Source of the DNA: Pseudomonas proteolytica
GTDB taxonomy: Bacteria > Pseudomonadota > Gammaproteobacteria > Pseudomonadales > Pseudomonadaceae
DNA: 64,000 bases
Assembly (NCBI RefSeq): GCF_007858275.1
Contig: NZ_VFEV01000008.1
Span: 1 to 64,000 of the forward strand
Direction: 5' to 3'
This document shows, piece after piece, positions 40,667 through 50,086 of this stretch. Under the pieces are notes generated by a model, which made no database searches, was not told the origin of the DNA, and saw only the letters and a program-made list of their open reading frames with translations. Position 1 is the stretch's first letter; the number at the start of each line of letters is the position of its first letter. Made by a program: the position numbers and the translations under genes.

Positions 40667-40696
40667 AAAAAAGCCGGGCTTCAAAACAAGCCCGGC
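40667..40696 (-). terminator. Terminator after DUF1329 gene
   Basis: On the minus strand GCCGGGCTT/AAGCCCGGC is followed by six Ts, about 50 bases past the DUF1329 stop at 40747. Confidence 0.85.
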
Positions 40697-40746
40697 ACGA
40701 TCAAAGGTAAGCCAGCTCCCACAATGATTGGGTCTACAACCTTGGA

Positions 40747-42114
40747 TCAGCGTACGCCCGAGGCGCGCAGGGCCGAAGGGGTGTAGTCCGCCGCCTTGGC
40801 ATTGAAGCCGAACACGAAACTGCTCTTCTCCTCGTTCTTCATGCCCAGGGCGATGTAGCGCCCGGCGATGATGTCGTACAGGGTCTCGACAGTGTAGGCC
40901 GGGGTCTGGTGGTTGTAGTAGAACTGCGCGTGACCTTCGGCAACGCGCCACAGTTGGCCACGACCGTCGTAGTGATCCACCAGCGCCACCTGCCAGCTGT
41001 CTTCATCGATGTACATATGGCGCTTGGCGTAGATGTGCCGCTCGCTCGGCTTGACGGTGCCGACCACCTCCCAGACCCGGTGCAGTTCGTAGCGGGTCAG
41101 GTCCTGGTTGATATGCCCGGCCTTGATGATGTCGTCGTACTTGAGCGAAGGCGAGTCGAGCTTGTAGGCGTTGTAGGGAATGTACATTTCCTTCTTGCCC
41201 ACCAGCTTCCAGTCGTAGCGATCTGGCGCACCGGAGAACATGTCGAAGTTATCCGAGGTGCGCAGGCCGTCGGACGCGGTGCCCGGCCCGTCGTAGGCCA
41301 CTTGCGGTGCGCGGCGTACGCGGCGTTGGCCGGCGTTGTAGATCCACGCCAGGCGCGGTTCCTTCACCTGGTCGAGGGTTTCGTGTACCAGCAACACGTT
41401 GCCCGCCAGGCGCGCCGGGGCGGTGACCGACTGTTTGAAGAACGTCAGCACGTTGGCGCCCTTGGCCGGGTCCATGTCGGGGATCAACTGCGGCACCGCC
41501 ACTTCTTCTTCAAAGCGGATCGGCGTGTAGCTGCCGTTGGTCTGCGGTGTGGCCTGGGTGATGATGCGCCGCAGGTTGCCACCGTGGTAACGGGTGATGT
41601 GGTTCCACAACACCTCGACGCCAGTCTTCGGGATCGGGAAGGCGTAGTAACGGTTGCCGGTGAAGTTCTCCAGGCCGTTGCCGTCGTTGATCGACTTGAC
41701 GTTGAGTGCGCTGCGCTTGATCGACTCGTAGATATCGTCGGGCAGGTTGACCGTGCGGTGGGTGGTGTAGACCGGGATTTTGTAAGTCTCGGGGTAACGT
41801 TTGAACATCGCCACCTGGCCATCCGACAGCTTGTCCTTGTACTTGTCGACCGTGGCGGCGGTGATCACAAACAGCGGTTTTTCATTGGCGAACGGGTCGG
41901 CCAAAAAGCCCTTGCTGTCGACTGCACCGGCGTTTTTCGGGATGCCACCGGTCCAGGCCGGGATCGAGCCATCGGCATTACCGGCCATTTGCGCGCCGAC
42001 CGGAGTCAAGGTGGTCCCAAGCTTGGCGGCTTCTTCCGCTGACACGGCAGCCATCACGTTGGCGGCCAACAGGCTGAGGGCCAGTACGCCGCACTGCAAA
42101 ATCATCTTACGCAT
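40747..42114 (-). CDS. DUF1329 periplasmic/outer-membrane protein
   Basis: A 455-residue exported protein with a signal peptide (LQCGVLALSLLAANVMAA) and the DUF1329 pattern (AEEAAKLGTTLTPVGA near the start, AWIYNAGQRRVRRAPQVAYD further on). The fold is thought to be of the LolA/LppX type, binding hydrophobic ligands. In Pseudomonas it usually pairs with DUF1302, as here, at 30 bases spacing. A role in export or uptake of a lipid-like compound is inference. Confidence 0.85.
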   Translation of the reverse strand: MRKMILQCGVLALSLLAANVMAAVSAEEAAKLGTTLTPVGAQMAGNADGSIPAWTGGIPKNAGAVDSKGFLADPFANEKPLFVITAATVDKYKDKLSDGQVAMFKRYPETYKIPVYTTHRTVNLPDDIYESIKRSALNVKSINDGNGLENFTGNRYYAFPIPKTGVEVLWNHITRYHGGNLRRIITQATPQTNGSYTPIRFEEEVAVPQLIPDMDPAKGANVLTFFKQSVTAPARLAGNVLLVHETLDQVKEPRLAWIYNAGQRRVRRAPQVAYDGPGTASDGLRTSDNFDMFSGAPDRYDWKLVGKKEMYIPYNAYKLDSPSLKYDDIIKAGHINQDLTRYELHRVWEVVGTVKPSERHIYAKRHMYIDEDSWQVALVDHYDGRGQLWRVAEGHAQFYYNHQTPAYTVETLYDIIAGRYIALGMKNEEKSSFVFGFNAKAADYTPSALRASGVR

Positions 42115-42144
42115 GGTTATTGTCCTTGTTCTTTTTTAGCCGAA

Positions 42145-43935
42145 TCAGAAGTTCACGCCAAAGCTGAGGGCGAGGAAGTCACGGTCGGTCAGGGTGTTGT
42201 AGTCACCGCCAAAAAAGTCGGTGTAGCTCAGGCTCGCGGTGTAGGTGTTGCGGTAGTCCGCATCGACCCCGACGCTGAGCGCCTTGGCCCCCTCGTTGAA
42301 CAGGCCGTTGGGGCCATAGCCCTTGACGTCATGGGACCAGGACAGGTTGGGCTTGAGGTTGATCCCGGCGATCACGTTGTTGTAATCAAGAATGGCCCTG
42401 GCGCGATAACCCCAGGACGTCGCCGTGACGAAGCCGTCGGTATCACCACCAAAGCCGTACTGGCCGTAGACCGAATCGCGGCCGTAGCGCAGCTTGGTTT
42501 TGTTCTCCAGCCCGCCCACTCGCACGATGGCCGCCTCGCCCACTACAGTCAGGCGTTCGGCGCCCAGCACCTGGTCGAAAAACTGGGTCATGGTGGTTTG
42601 GAACTGGGTGATTTCCTTGCGCCGGTAGCCGGTGTTGTCGGCACCGAATGAGCTGCGAATGGGTGACACGGTGTTACCGGCAATCGGGTTGACCAGGGCC
42701 AGGGTCAGGTCTGTGGTGTTGAGTTGCACGGGCGCGTTGGGACGGTAGCTGATTTCCCCGGTCCAGGCCGTGCCGGTGGGCAAGGTGGTGGAAAAGCTGG
42801 CGCCGTACAGGCGGATGTCTTCCGGGTAATCCAGGTAGTACTGGCCGCGTCCGAGCATCACGCTCTGCGCCAGGCCGGCGCCACTGCCGGGGGCAATGCC
42901 GTTGGCGGTATTGATGATATTGCCGATGGTCGCAAGGTTAGTGTTGGCCGTAAGCGTGCCCACGGTCGGCGTGCGGCTGTGGTAATTCATGAAGTACAGG
43001 CCGTACTCGGTGTCATCGCCGAGCCAGCGCAACGCCATGCCGAACTGCCCGGAATCCCGTGCATCACGGTCGGCGGCGCGGCGCACAATCACCCCTTCAT
43101 CGGTCACGCCAAACCCCTGGCCGAATGCGGCGGCCACCGGTTGCAGCGGGCGGATCGCCGGGCTGCCGACGGTGTAGTTGTTGGTGCAGCCATCGGCCGC
43201 CACGTCGCCACCAAAGAAGGTGCCGCAGTTATCCAGCACCGTCTGGTCCCATTCCAGTTGGTAGAAGCCTTCCACGGTCAGTTGGTTGGTCAGGCCCTGG
43301 GAGGCGAACAGCATGTTCACCGGAATCAGGCCTTCCTTGATCTCGGCGCCGGGCCGGCGGAAGGCCGAGACGTCGATAGGGTTGATGCTGTTGATGGAGT
43401 TGCCGATGAAGGTACTTTCGCCCCAGCTGACCACCTGTTTACCGGCGCGCACGGTGCCCGGCAAATCCCACAGGGAGTAGTTGTGATAGACGAAGGCATC
43501 GAGGATCTGCGCCCCGCTGGATTTGGAGCCTTCCTTGCGGTTGTGGTCGCTGATGGGCTTGAACTCGCGGTCTTCGTCCTTGAGTTCGAAGTCGTACCAG
43601 TATTTGCCCCGCACAAACACACCGGTATCGCCGTACTTGAGCTCCAGGTCGTGCAGGCCCTTGAAGATTTTCGAGAAGGTCTCGCCTTTCTTGAAGTTCA
43701 AGCGCCCGTCATCCCCAGTGGAGGCCTGGCCACTGCCGCCATTGACCGTGCCCACCAGCTTGCGGTCGGCATCGCGCATGCCCCAGCTGGCACCTACCGA
43801 CAGCGACGAATCGAATTGCCCCTCGATCTCGCCGATGTTGAATGAAACAGCCTGCGCCTGAACGCAGCAACCCAAAGCAACCGCAGCGGCCAGCGCCTGT
43901 GGCCTGAAGATGGCGCGCATTGTTGTTTTTGTCAT
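42145..43935 (-). CDS. DUF1302 outer-membrane protein
   Basis: A 596-residue predicted outer-membrane beta-barrel. It has a signal peptide (ALAAAVALGCCVQAQA) and family marks such as ASWGMRDADRKLVG and the aromatic end LALSFGVNF. It is the first gene of the DUF1302-DUF1329 pair, with the LuxR-type regulator gene after them. The substrate is unknown. GGGGAAG precedes the ATG. Confidence 0.87.
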   Translation of the reverse strand: MTKTTMRAIFRPQALAAAVALGCCVQAQAVSFNIGEIEGQFDSSLSVGASWGMRDADRKLVGTVNGGSGQASTGDDGRLNFKKGETFSKIFKGLHDLELKYGDTGVFVRGKYWYDFELKDEDREFKPISDHNRKEGSKSSGAQILDAFVYHNYSLWDLPGTVRAGKQVVSWGESTFIGNSINSINPIDVSAFRRPGAEIKEGLIPVNMLFASQGLTNQLTVEGFYQLEWDQTVLDNCGTFFGGDVAADGCTNNYTVGSPAIRPLQPVAAAFGQGFGVTDEGVIVRRAADRDARDSGQFGMALRWLGDDTEYGLYFMNYHSRTPTVGTLTANTNLATIGNIINTANGIAPGSGAGLAQSVMLGRGQYYLDYPEDIRLYGASFSTTLPTGTAWTGEISYRPNAPVQLNTTDLTLALVNPIAGNTVSPIRSSFGADNTGYRRKEITQFQTTMTQFFDQVLGAERLTVVGEAAIVRVGGLENKTKLRYGRDSVYGQYGFGGDTDGFVTATSWGYRARAILDYNNVIAGINLKPNLSWSHDVKGYGPNGLFNEGAKALSVGVDADYRNTYTASLSYTDFFGGDYNTLTDRDFLALSFGVNF

Positions 43936-44120
43936 GCGTCTTCCCCGGTGGTGTGACAGAAGGCCCCACCCTACTGCCCGCCATCAGGAGCGATAAGCGC
44001 ACCAAGGAGGTATTCGTTTTGTCGCTCGAAAGGATTAGCGCAGGCTCTAGCGCGGGTATTGGCGAGGCTATCGACGTAGTGGATGAAGGGTTATCAAGAG
44101 AATGGATAACCCCCCGCCCC

Positions 44121-44220
44121 TGTAGGAGCGAGCTTGCTCGCGAAGAACGTGAGTACGCCGCGTTAAACCAGACAAAACGCGTCATCGTTCACGTTTTTCG
44201 CGAGCAAGCTCGCTCCTACA
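44121..44220. repeat. REP pair (inverted)
   Basis: TGTAGGAGCGAGCTTGCTCG is repeated in inverted orientation at 44197-44220, with about 50 bases between. The unit is typical of Pseudomonas REP elements. Confidence 0.85.
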
Positions 44221-44223
44221 GGG

Positions 44224-44391
44224 GGTAGTCACTGTTGTTGTTTTGGTAATAGTCCTTGTCCTGAATCAGTATTTTTCATTCCGCTACAAGGGACTATTCT
44301 TACCGGGCTTTCAGAACAAACCATCCGTTTCCTGGAAGCCAGTCTTCAACAGATTGAAGCGAATTTTCAGTCTGTTACCCGTGTTCACTGA
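44224..44391 (+). pseudogene. Possible decayed small gene
   Basis: An open frame without a usual start reads ESVFFIPLQGTILTGLSEQT, with an even, protein-like composition, and ends at 44389-44391. The downstream plus-strand terminator supports a transcribed unit. I do not recognise the sequence; it could be a gene fragment whose 5' end was replaced by the REP pair, or an untranslated RNA. Confidence 0.25.
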
Positions 44392-44428
44392 CGTTGATTT
44401 GTAGCTCCTTGATCCAACGTCTTACTTC

Positions 44429-44456
44429 GGCCGCTGCGTATGCAGCGGCCTTTTTT
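44429..44456 (+). terminator. Orphan rho-independent terminator
   Basis: GGCCGCTGC/GCAGCGGCC is followed by six Ts. The closest plus-strand gene ends near 37.7 kb, so this likely ends an unannotated transcript. Confidence 0.8.
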
Positions 44457-44518
44457 ATGCCTGAAACAAAGCGGGGCGCCATCAGCGCCCCGCAGGATTG
44501 AATATTTTTAGGTAACGA

Positions 44519-45430
44519 TCAGAGGCTGTATTTCTGCAGGTTGTCCATCATCTCTTTCAGGGCTTCGATGTTGTCCTTGGGATGGGCCGCCCCTTCAAAG
44601 TCGCAGATCTGCTGCCAGTGCGCCGCCACATCCTCTGGCGAGAAGCCGGCCTCGGGATCAAAGCCCACGCCCAGGCTGCGCTCCCAACGGGTCTTGCCGA
44701 TCCAGCCGCCCCCCACTTCGAACAGCCCGGAAGTTTCCTGGCACGCCTCGCTGCCCAGGTACACCACCAGCGGGCTGACCAGCTCGGGCTTGAGGCGCTC
44801 GAACACCTGTGGCGGGATCAGGCCTTCGGTCATGCGCGTACCGCCCGTGGGCGCGATGGCATTGACCAGGATGTTGTTCTTGCGCCCTTCCAACGCCAGG
44901 GTGCGGGTCAGGCCATACAGGCCGAGCTTGGCCATGCCGTAGTTGGACTGGCCGAAATTGCCGTAGATGCCCGACGTCGACGCCGTGAAAATCACCCGGC
45001 CATAACCTTGCTCGCGCATATGCGGCCAGGCAGCGCGGGTGACTTTGTAGGCACCTTCGACGTGTACGCGGTAAACCAGGTCCCAGTCGCCGTCCTCCAT
45101 TTTATGAAAGGTCTTGTCGCGCAGGATCCCAGCGTTGTTCACCACCACGTCGATGCGGCCAAATACATCGAGGGCGTGTTGCACGATCTTTTCGCCGTCG
45201 GTCACCGAATCATGGTTGGCCTCGGCAATGCCCCCGGCCTCGCGGATCTCGGCCACTACGCGGTCGGCGGCCGAGGCGTTGGCGCCTTCGCCCTGAGTCG
45301 AGCCGCCAAGGTCGTTGACCAGCACCTTGGCCCCGTGCCTGGCGAACAGCAGCGCATGGGCACGACCCAAGCCACCACCGGCCCCGGTGACGATCACGAC
45401 TTTATCTTGGAACTGCACAGACTCACTCAT
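44519..45430 (-). CDS. SDR oxidoreductase, MFE2-like 3-hydroxyacyl-CoA dehydrogenase
   Basis: A 303-residue short-chain dehydrogenase with TGAGGGLG (15-22) for NAD(P), NNAG near 98-101, and catalytic Tyr164 and Lys168 (YGMAK). The longer C-terminus and the motifs LVNDLGG and NAGILRDKTF resemble the (3R)-hydroxyacyl-CoA dehydrogenase part of multifunctional enzyme 2. Beta-oxidation-type chemistry is likely, substrate unknown. GGAG precedes the start. Confidence 0.88.
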   Translation of the reverse strand: MSESVQFQDKVVIVTGAGGGLGRAHALLFARHGAKVLVNDLGGSTQGEGANASAADRVVAEIREAGGIAEANHDSVTDGEKIVQHALDVFGRIDVVVNNAGILRDKTFHKMEDGDWDLVYRVHVEGAYKVTRAAWPHMREQGYGRVIFTASTSGIYGNFGQSNYGMAKLGLYGLTRTLALEGRKNNILVNAIAPTGGTRMTEGLIPPQVFERLKPELVSPLVVYLGSEACQETSGLFEVGGGWIGKTRWERSLGVGFDPEAGFSPEDVAAHWQQICDFEGAAHPKDNIEALKEMMDNLQKYSL

Positions 45431-45547
45431 AGGGAACTCCAGCGAAGACAGTGGACGATGGGTTGAGTGTCAGGCACGGAGCTTGTGGTCACAATAAATA
45501 CGGGCGGGGGTGAATGGTGCGCAATAAGGTACGGGGATGATCGGCTC

Positions 45548-45667
45548 GTGTAGAAGCTGGCTTGTGTGGGAGCTGGCTTGCCTGCGATTGCATCACCTCG
45601 GTGCAACTGACTTACCGAGGTACCCGCATCGCAGGCAAGCCTGCTCCTGCATAAGCCAGTTCCCACA
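45548..45667. repeat. REP-like inverted repeat overlapping hydrolase 3' end
   Basis: TGTGGGAGCTGGCTTGCCTG faces ATCGCAGGCAAGCCTGCTCC. The right arm overlaps the last codons of the hydrolase gene, whose stop is at 45612. Confidence 0.75.
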
Positions 45668-46556
45668 GGCGATCCTGGTTGCTTTCAATGCCCTCGCGAA
45701 ACGCCAGGTAATGCTTGAGCACCTGGACCGGCGCCTCCACCTGCGGGTAGTGGCCGATATTGGCCAGCAATACCGTGTCGGCATCCGCTATCAGCTCGCG
45801 GTAGCGCGCGACCATATGCCCGCCGGAAATCGGGTCTACCTCGCCATCGATCACCCGCAACGGTACTTCGCCGCGTTGCATGGCCGCCACCCAGCGCTCG
45901 CGTTGTTGACGGCGCTGGGGGATGTAGGCGATGAGTTTGTGCAGGATCCGTGGGCCGTCGTTGTTTTCGATCAGGCTCCAGAAGTCATCCAGAGCGCTTT
46001 CGCTGGGGCGGGTGCCGGGGCCGAAGATCTGCTTGAAACTGTCAGCCAGGGCGTTGCGCCCGAATGCACGGCCGATCATCCAACCCAAGGGGCTGAGCAA
46101 TAGTTTTTGCACCAGCGCCGCGCGGTGGGTCTCGGGGAAGAGCCCGCCATTGAGAAAGACACAACTGGCCAGCTGGAAGCTGCCCTCGTAGTGCCGGGCG
46201 AGCAGTTCCTGGGCCACGCTGTCGCCGTAGTCATGGGCCATGATATGCACCGGCTGCTGCACGCGCAGATGGGCCAGCAGAGCCTGTTGCAGATCAGCCT
46301 GCTCCAGCAGGCAATAGGTGTGGTCCAGGGGCTTGGCCGAGTCGCCAAACCCGAGCATGTCGCAGGCAATCACCAGGTTGCGCTGGGCCAGGGGCTGCCA
46401 GAGGTAATGCCAGTCCCAACTGGCGCTGGGGAAGCCGTGGATCAGCAACAATGGCTCGCCCTGGCCGGCCACCCAGTAACGGATGGTCTGCCCGCGAAAA
46501 ACAAAACTCTGCCCGCGTTTGCGCCAGGCACGCAGCGGAATCTCGGCCAGTGGCAT
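45612..46556 (-). CDS. Alpha/beta hydrolase (MEST/haloalkane-dehalogenase-like)
   Basis: A 314-residue alpha/beta hydrolase with the oxyanion motif HGFPSASWDWHY and a nucleophile elbow HDYGDS, in which Asp109 is the likely nucleophile, as in dehalogenase- and epoxide-hydrolase-like proteins. The start codon overlaps the aldolase stop. The last residues (YAGAGLPAMRVPR) are encoded by the REP-like repeat, so the C-terminal tail is likely not native. Confidence 0.88.
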   Translation of the reverse strand: MPLAEIPLRAWRKRGQSFVFRGQTIRYWVAGQGEPLLLIHGFPSASWDWHYLWQPLAQRNLVIACDMLGFGDSAKPLDHTYCLLEQADLQQALLAHLRVQQPVHIMAHDYGDSVAQELLARHYEGSFQLASCVFLNGGLFPETHRAALVQKLLLSPLGWMIGRAFGRNALADSFKQIFGPGTRPSESALDDFWSLIENNDGPRILHKLIAYIPQRRQQRERWVAAMQRGEVPLRVIDGEVDPISGGHMVARYRELIADADTVLLANIGHYPQVEAPVQVLKHYLAFREGIESNQDRLWELAYAGAGLPAMRVPR

Positions 46557-47338
46557 TAGAGTCGGTATCCAGGGTCTTGTGTATCGAGTTTGCGCAACAG
46601 CGCCGGCCAGGCCAATGCACCACCCATGCCTTGGGCGCTCTTGGTCACGCCAGCGATCATCGCCTTGGCCCCCGCCAGAATCTGCGGCTCGATGGCGATC
46701 AATTCGGCCCCGCCGTTTTGCGCCAGTACCTGGATATCGCAGGCGCGCTGGAAGGTGAACATCATCAGGAAGGTATCGGCGATGGTCGCCCCGCAGGTCA
46801 GCAGGCCATGGTTGTGCAGCATCAGAAAATTGTTCGGCCCCAGGTCGGCTTGCAGGCGGGCCTTTTCCTCGTGGTTCAGCGCGACGCCTTCGTAGGCGTG
46901 ATAGGCCAGGCTCGACAGCACGAACAGCGACTGCTGGCTGATGGGCAGCACGCCCTGCTTCTGCGCCGACACCGCCACGCCGGCTGCGGTATGGGTGTGC
47001 AGCACGCAGACCACATCGTGACGAACTTCGTGTACCGCGCTGTGAATGGTGTAGCCCGCCGGGTTGATCTCGTAGGGGCTGTCCATCAGCTTGTTGCCGG
47101 CCTGGTCGACCTTGACCAGACTGGAGGCGGTGATCTCGTGGAACATCAGCCCGAAGGGGTTGATCAGGAAGTCTTCAGTGCCGGGTACCTTGGCCGAGAT
47201 GTGGGTGAAAATCAGATCATCCCAACCATGCATGGCCACCAGGCGATAGCACGCGGCCAAGTCTATGCGGGCCTGCCATTCGGCAGCGCTGACCTGGTCT
47301 TTAACACTCTGTGTCGATTGAACGGGGGCTAGGCTCAC
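46556..47338 (-). CDS. Class II aldolase/adducin-family protein
   Basis: A 260-residue protein with the metal motif HTHTAAG (His114, His116) and a later LHNHGLLT, together a typical class II aldolase zinc site. Many relatives are not true aldolases. The gene starts with GTG (GAGG upstream) and overlaps the hydrolase gene by one base, forming a small operon with it. Confidence 0.88.
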   Translation of the reverse strand: MSLAPVQSTQSVKDQVSAAEWQARIDLAACYRLVAMHGWDDLIFTHISAKVPGTEDFLINPFGLMFHEITASSLVKVDQAGNKLMDSPYEINPAGYTIHSAVHEVRHDVVCVLHTHTAAGVAVSAQKQGVLPISQQSLFVLSSLAYHAYEGVALNHEEKARLQADLGPNNFLMLHNHGLLTCGATIADTFLMMFTFQRACDIQVLAQNGGAELIAIEPQILAGAKAMIAGVTKSAQGMGGALAWPALLRKLDTQDPGYRL

Positions 47339-47489
47339 GGCAATGACCTCGACGCTGTGGTGTTTTTATTATTTTTAGACTGAAGGGCCAGTCTAGTCAG
47401 ACCTCGGGCACGCCGTAGTTGCGTTGGCAGCCAGCTTGATGACCGAGCGAGTCAACCGTGAGAATAGTTCGGATTCGTACAACGTGGTG

Positions 47490-48176
47490 TCAGAGAAGCG
47501 ACGCCAATAAAGGTGCGGCGAACAGGTTGAGCAAGCCCGTAAGCACCATCACCAAGCCCGCCACCGAGCCCTCTTCGCCGCCTACTTCATGGGCACGACT
47601 GACGCCAGCACCGTGGGCGCCCACGCCAAACAACGCGCCCCGCGCCAGGGCACTGCGCAGCGGCAGCCACTTGAGCAGCACCCCGCCAAGCAGGGCGCCG
47701 AACACGCCGGTGAACATCACGAATACCGCCGTGAGTTCCGGCACGCCGCCCAGGTCGTGGGCCAGGGGCATGGCAAAGGGCGTGGTGATCGAGCGTGGCA
47801 CCAATGACAGGGTGACCGAACTGTCCAAGGCCAACGCCTTGGCCAAGCCGAAAGAAGTCCCGATGGACGCCGCGCTACCCGCCAGCATGCCCAGCAGCAA
47901 TGCCGACCAGTGGCGCATCAATAACTGGCGCTGCTGCCAGATCGGGATGGCGAACGCCACCGTCACCGGTCCCAGCACCAGCATCAGCCAATGGGTGTCG
48001 GTGGCGTACTCGGCATAGGCGGTGTTCAGCGGCACGGCCACCGCCAGCAGCAGCGCGGGCACCAGGATCAGCGGCGATAGCAGGTAACGCCCGGTGCGCC
48101 GGTAGATCCAGCGGCTGAAACCGTAGGCCACAAGGGTCAGGGCCAGCCAGAACAGTGGCATCAGTTCAAGCTTCAT
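47490..48176 (-). CDS. lrgB: LrgB-family membrane protein
   Basis: A 228-residue multi-pass membrane protein of the LrgB/CidB family; the TFGLAKALALDSSVTLSLVP-type stretch and the MPLAHDLGG motif are characteristic. With LrgA it forms a holin-like system affecting autolysis or metabolite export. The start at 48176 lies within the end of lrgA (11-base overlap). Confidence 0.9.
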   Translation of the reverse strand: MKLELMPLFWLALTLVAYGFSRWIYRRTGRYLLSPLILVPALLLAVAVPLNTAYAEYATDTHWLMLVLGPVTVAFAIPIWQQRQLLMRHWSALLLGMLAGSAASIGTSFGLAKALALDSSVTLSLVPRSITTPFAMPLAHDLGGVPELTAVFVMFTGVFGALLGGVLLKWLPLRSALARGALFGVGAHGAGVSRAHEVGGEEGSVAGLVMVLTGLLNLFAAPLLASLL

Positions 48177-48558
48177 GGCGCAGCTTCCAACGGCAGACGA
48201 GTTCAACGGTAAATGCCGTGACCAACATCACCGTCAGGGTGCTAAGGGCGATCACCAACATGATGCGCCAACCGTCGTGGCGCATCAGCCCACCGTAATC
48301 GAGCAGGCTCATCAACGCCGGGATAAAGAACAGCAGCATTTCCGCCATCAACATGCCAGCGCCCAATTGCAGGGCTGCGGGCTTGATCAGGCCACTGGCG
48401 AACACCAGCAACAGCAGGCCCAGGCCGATGACCCCGCCTGGAATCGGCCAGGCCAGCCACAGGGCTACTTGGCAACCCAGCAGGTAAATCGCCAGCAATA
48501 CCAGCAACTCAACCAGCAACCGGCACACATATTTGAAGGTGAAACGTTTAGTAGACAT
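48166..48558 (-). CDS. lrgA: LrgA/CidA holin-like protein
   Basis: A 130-residue protein with four membrane segments and the CidA/LrgA marks PIPGGVIGLGLL and FIPALMSLLDY. The start MSTKRFTFK is used, with the longer upstream frame rejected because the fold begins here. It is divergent from the LysR gene. Confidence 0.9.
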   Translation of the reverse strand: MSTKRFTFKYVCRLLVELLVLLAIYLLGCQVALWLAWPIPGGVIGLGLLLLVFASGLIKPAALQLGAGMLMAEMLLFFIPALMSLLDYGGLMRHDGWRIMLVIALSTLTVMLVTAFTVELVCRWKLRHEA

Positions 48559-48650
48559 GGGTTCCTCGCAGGCCCCCATGTTAATGAGCCCCCTGGCACC
48601 CCCAAAGCGAATTGTTAGACTGCAAGCCATTCCAATCTGGAATTACCGTA

Positions 48651-49547
48651 ATGGAATTCAAACAGCTGCGCAGTTTTATCGAAGTGGTTCACCGTGGCGG
48701 TTTTACCCAGGCCGGGAGAACCCTGCATATCAGCCAGTCCGCGGTGAGCAAGCAAGTGGCGCAACTGGAGCAAAGCCTGGGTACACCGCTGCTCGACCGC
48801 ATTGGCTCGCAGGTGCGCCTGACCGCCGCCGGGCACGTGGTGCTGCAACGGGCCGAGGCGATGCTGCGCCTGCAAACCGAATTGTTGAGCGAGTTGGACG
48901 ACTTGAATCAGTTGACCCGTGGCGAGTTGCGCATGGGTCTGCCGCAACTGGGGGGCGACACACTGTTTGCCGAGTTGTTTGCCGAATATCGGCGACGCTA
49001 TCCCAATGTCAGCATCCAATTGCTTGAGGGCGGCAGTCGCAATATCGAGCAGGCGATCCTCGCCGGGGAGCTGGACGTAGGCGGCAGCTTGTTGCCCACC
49101 GATCCGGCGTTTGCCTGGCAAGCCTTCTGTGATGAACCACTGGATGCGCTGCTGCCCGCGGACCACCCGCTGGCGCAGCGTGGGCAGATTGGCTTGGAGG
49201 AATTGGCCGACACGCCGTTTTTGATGTATCAGCGCAGCTTTGTGCTCAATGACCGGCTGCTCCAGGCTTGCCAGCAAGTGGGCTTCACACCCCGGGAAAG
49301 CGGGCGCAGCGGCCAGGCGGATTTTCTCGTGGCACTGGTGGCTGCCGGCCAGGGCGTGGTGCTGCTGCCCAGTGTGGTCGCGCGCGGCCTGGAGCGCCCT
49401 GGCGTGGTGCGCCTGACACTCAGGGCGCCCGAATTCCTACGCTGGGACATCGCTTTTATCTGGCGCCAGGGCGCCTACCTGTCGAAAGCCGCCCTGGCCT
49501 GGCTGGCGTTACTACGCGAGTACCCGATCAGCCGCGCAGTGCCGTGA
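48651..49547 (+). CDS. LysR-family regulator
   Basis: A 298-residue LysR regulator with an N-terminal HTH (GGFTQAGRTLHISQSAVSKQ) and an effector-binding domain with two Rossmann-like halves. It is divergent from lrgAB and likely controls it, as CidR does cidAB. The start at 48651 matches the family's MEFKQLRSF start. Its end overlaps the flavodoxin gene by 20 bases on the other strand. Confidence 0.88.
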   Translation: MEFKQLRSFIEVVHRGGFTQAGRTLHISQSAVSKQVAQLEQSLGTPLLDRIGSQVRLTAAGHVVLQRAEAMLRLQTELLSELDDLNQLTRGELRMGLPQLGGDTLFAELFAEYRRRYPNVSIQLLEGGSRNIEQAILAGELDVGGSLLPTDPAFAWQAFCDEPLDALLPADHPLAQRGQIGLEELADTPFLMYQRSFVLNDRLLQACQQVGFTPRESGRSGQADFLVALVAAGQGVVLLPSVVARGLERPGVVRLTLRAPEFLRWDIAFIWRQGAYLSKAALAWLALLREYPISRAVP

Positions 49548-49983
49548 CCAGCTCTGCCAACCAGGGCTCGGCATCGGCTTCCGGGGTGACACTTTCGCTG
49601 GCGTCCAGGCGCAGCATCGGCAGCACTTCGCGTACGCCCAACTCGCTGAACAGCTCGCGCATCTGCTCCCCGCCGCCACAGAAGGTATCGCCATAGCTGG
49701 CGTCGCCCAGGCCGATCACCGCACCTGGCAAACCACGCCAGGCGGCGGGCAGTTGATCGCGGATTGTCGAATACAGCGATATCAGGTTGTCTGGCAATTC
49801 GCCCATGCCGGTGGTGGAGGTTACGGCCAGAAAGGCCTCCGGGGCGAACGCCTGCACATCGGCCAGGGTCGCCCGCGGGTTATGCCAGGCCTCGAACCCG
49901 GCTGCGTTGAGGAGACCCATGGCGTGGCGGGCAACTTCTTCGGCCGTGCCATAGACCGAGCCGGAAAGGATGGCGACTTTCAT
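49528..49983 (-). CDS. MioC-like flavodoxin
   Basis: A 151-residue flavodoxin with an FMN phosphate loop (SGSVYGTAEEVA) and the TSTTGMGELPDN and GLGDASYGDTFCGGG loops. These are typical of MioC, an electron carrier linked to biotin synthesis in E. coli. The ATG at 49983 is used, with AGGATC upstream. Confidence 0.85.
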   Translation of the reverse strand: MKVAILSGSVYGTAEEVARHAMGLLNAAGFEAWHNPRATLADVQAFAPEAFLAVTSTTGMGELPDNLISLYSTIRDQLPAAWRGLPGAVIGLGDASYGDTFCGGGEQMRELFSELGVREVLPMLRLDASESVTPEADAEPWLAELVTALRG

Positions 49984-50086
49984 CAATCTGATCCTGTAGT
50001 TGAGTGAAAACCTGGGATATTAGCAGTTGGCAGCCGCGTGAGTTGTCTTACACTACGAAATCCACAAACACGCTATGGATCGCTCA

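Larger units (their letters stand above)
43936..44518. other. Intergenic with REP pair and orphan terminator
   Basis: This 583-base gap holds a REP pair (44121-44220), a possible decayed frame (44224-44391) and a plus-strand terminator (44429-44456) that no known gene uses. A further GC-rich hairpin near 44470-44492, with a weak T-run on the minus strand, may end the SDR transcript. Confidence 0.55.
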
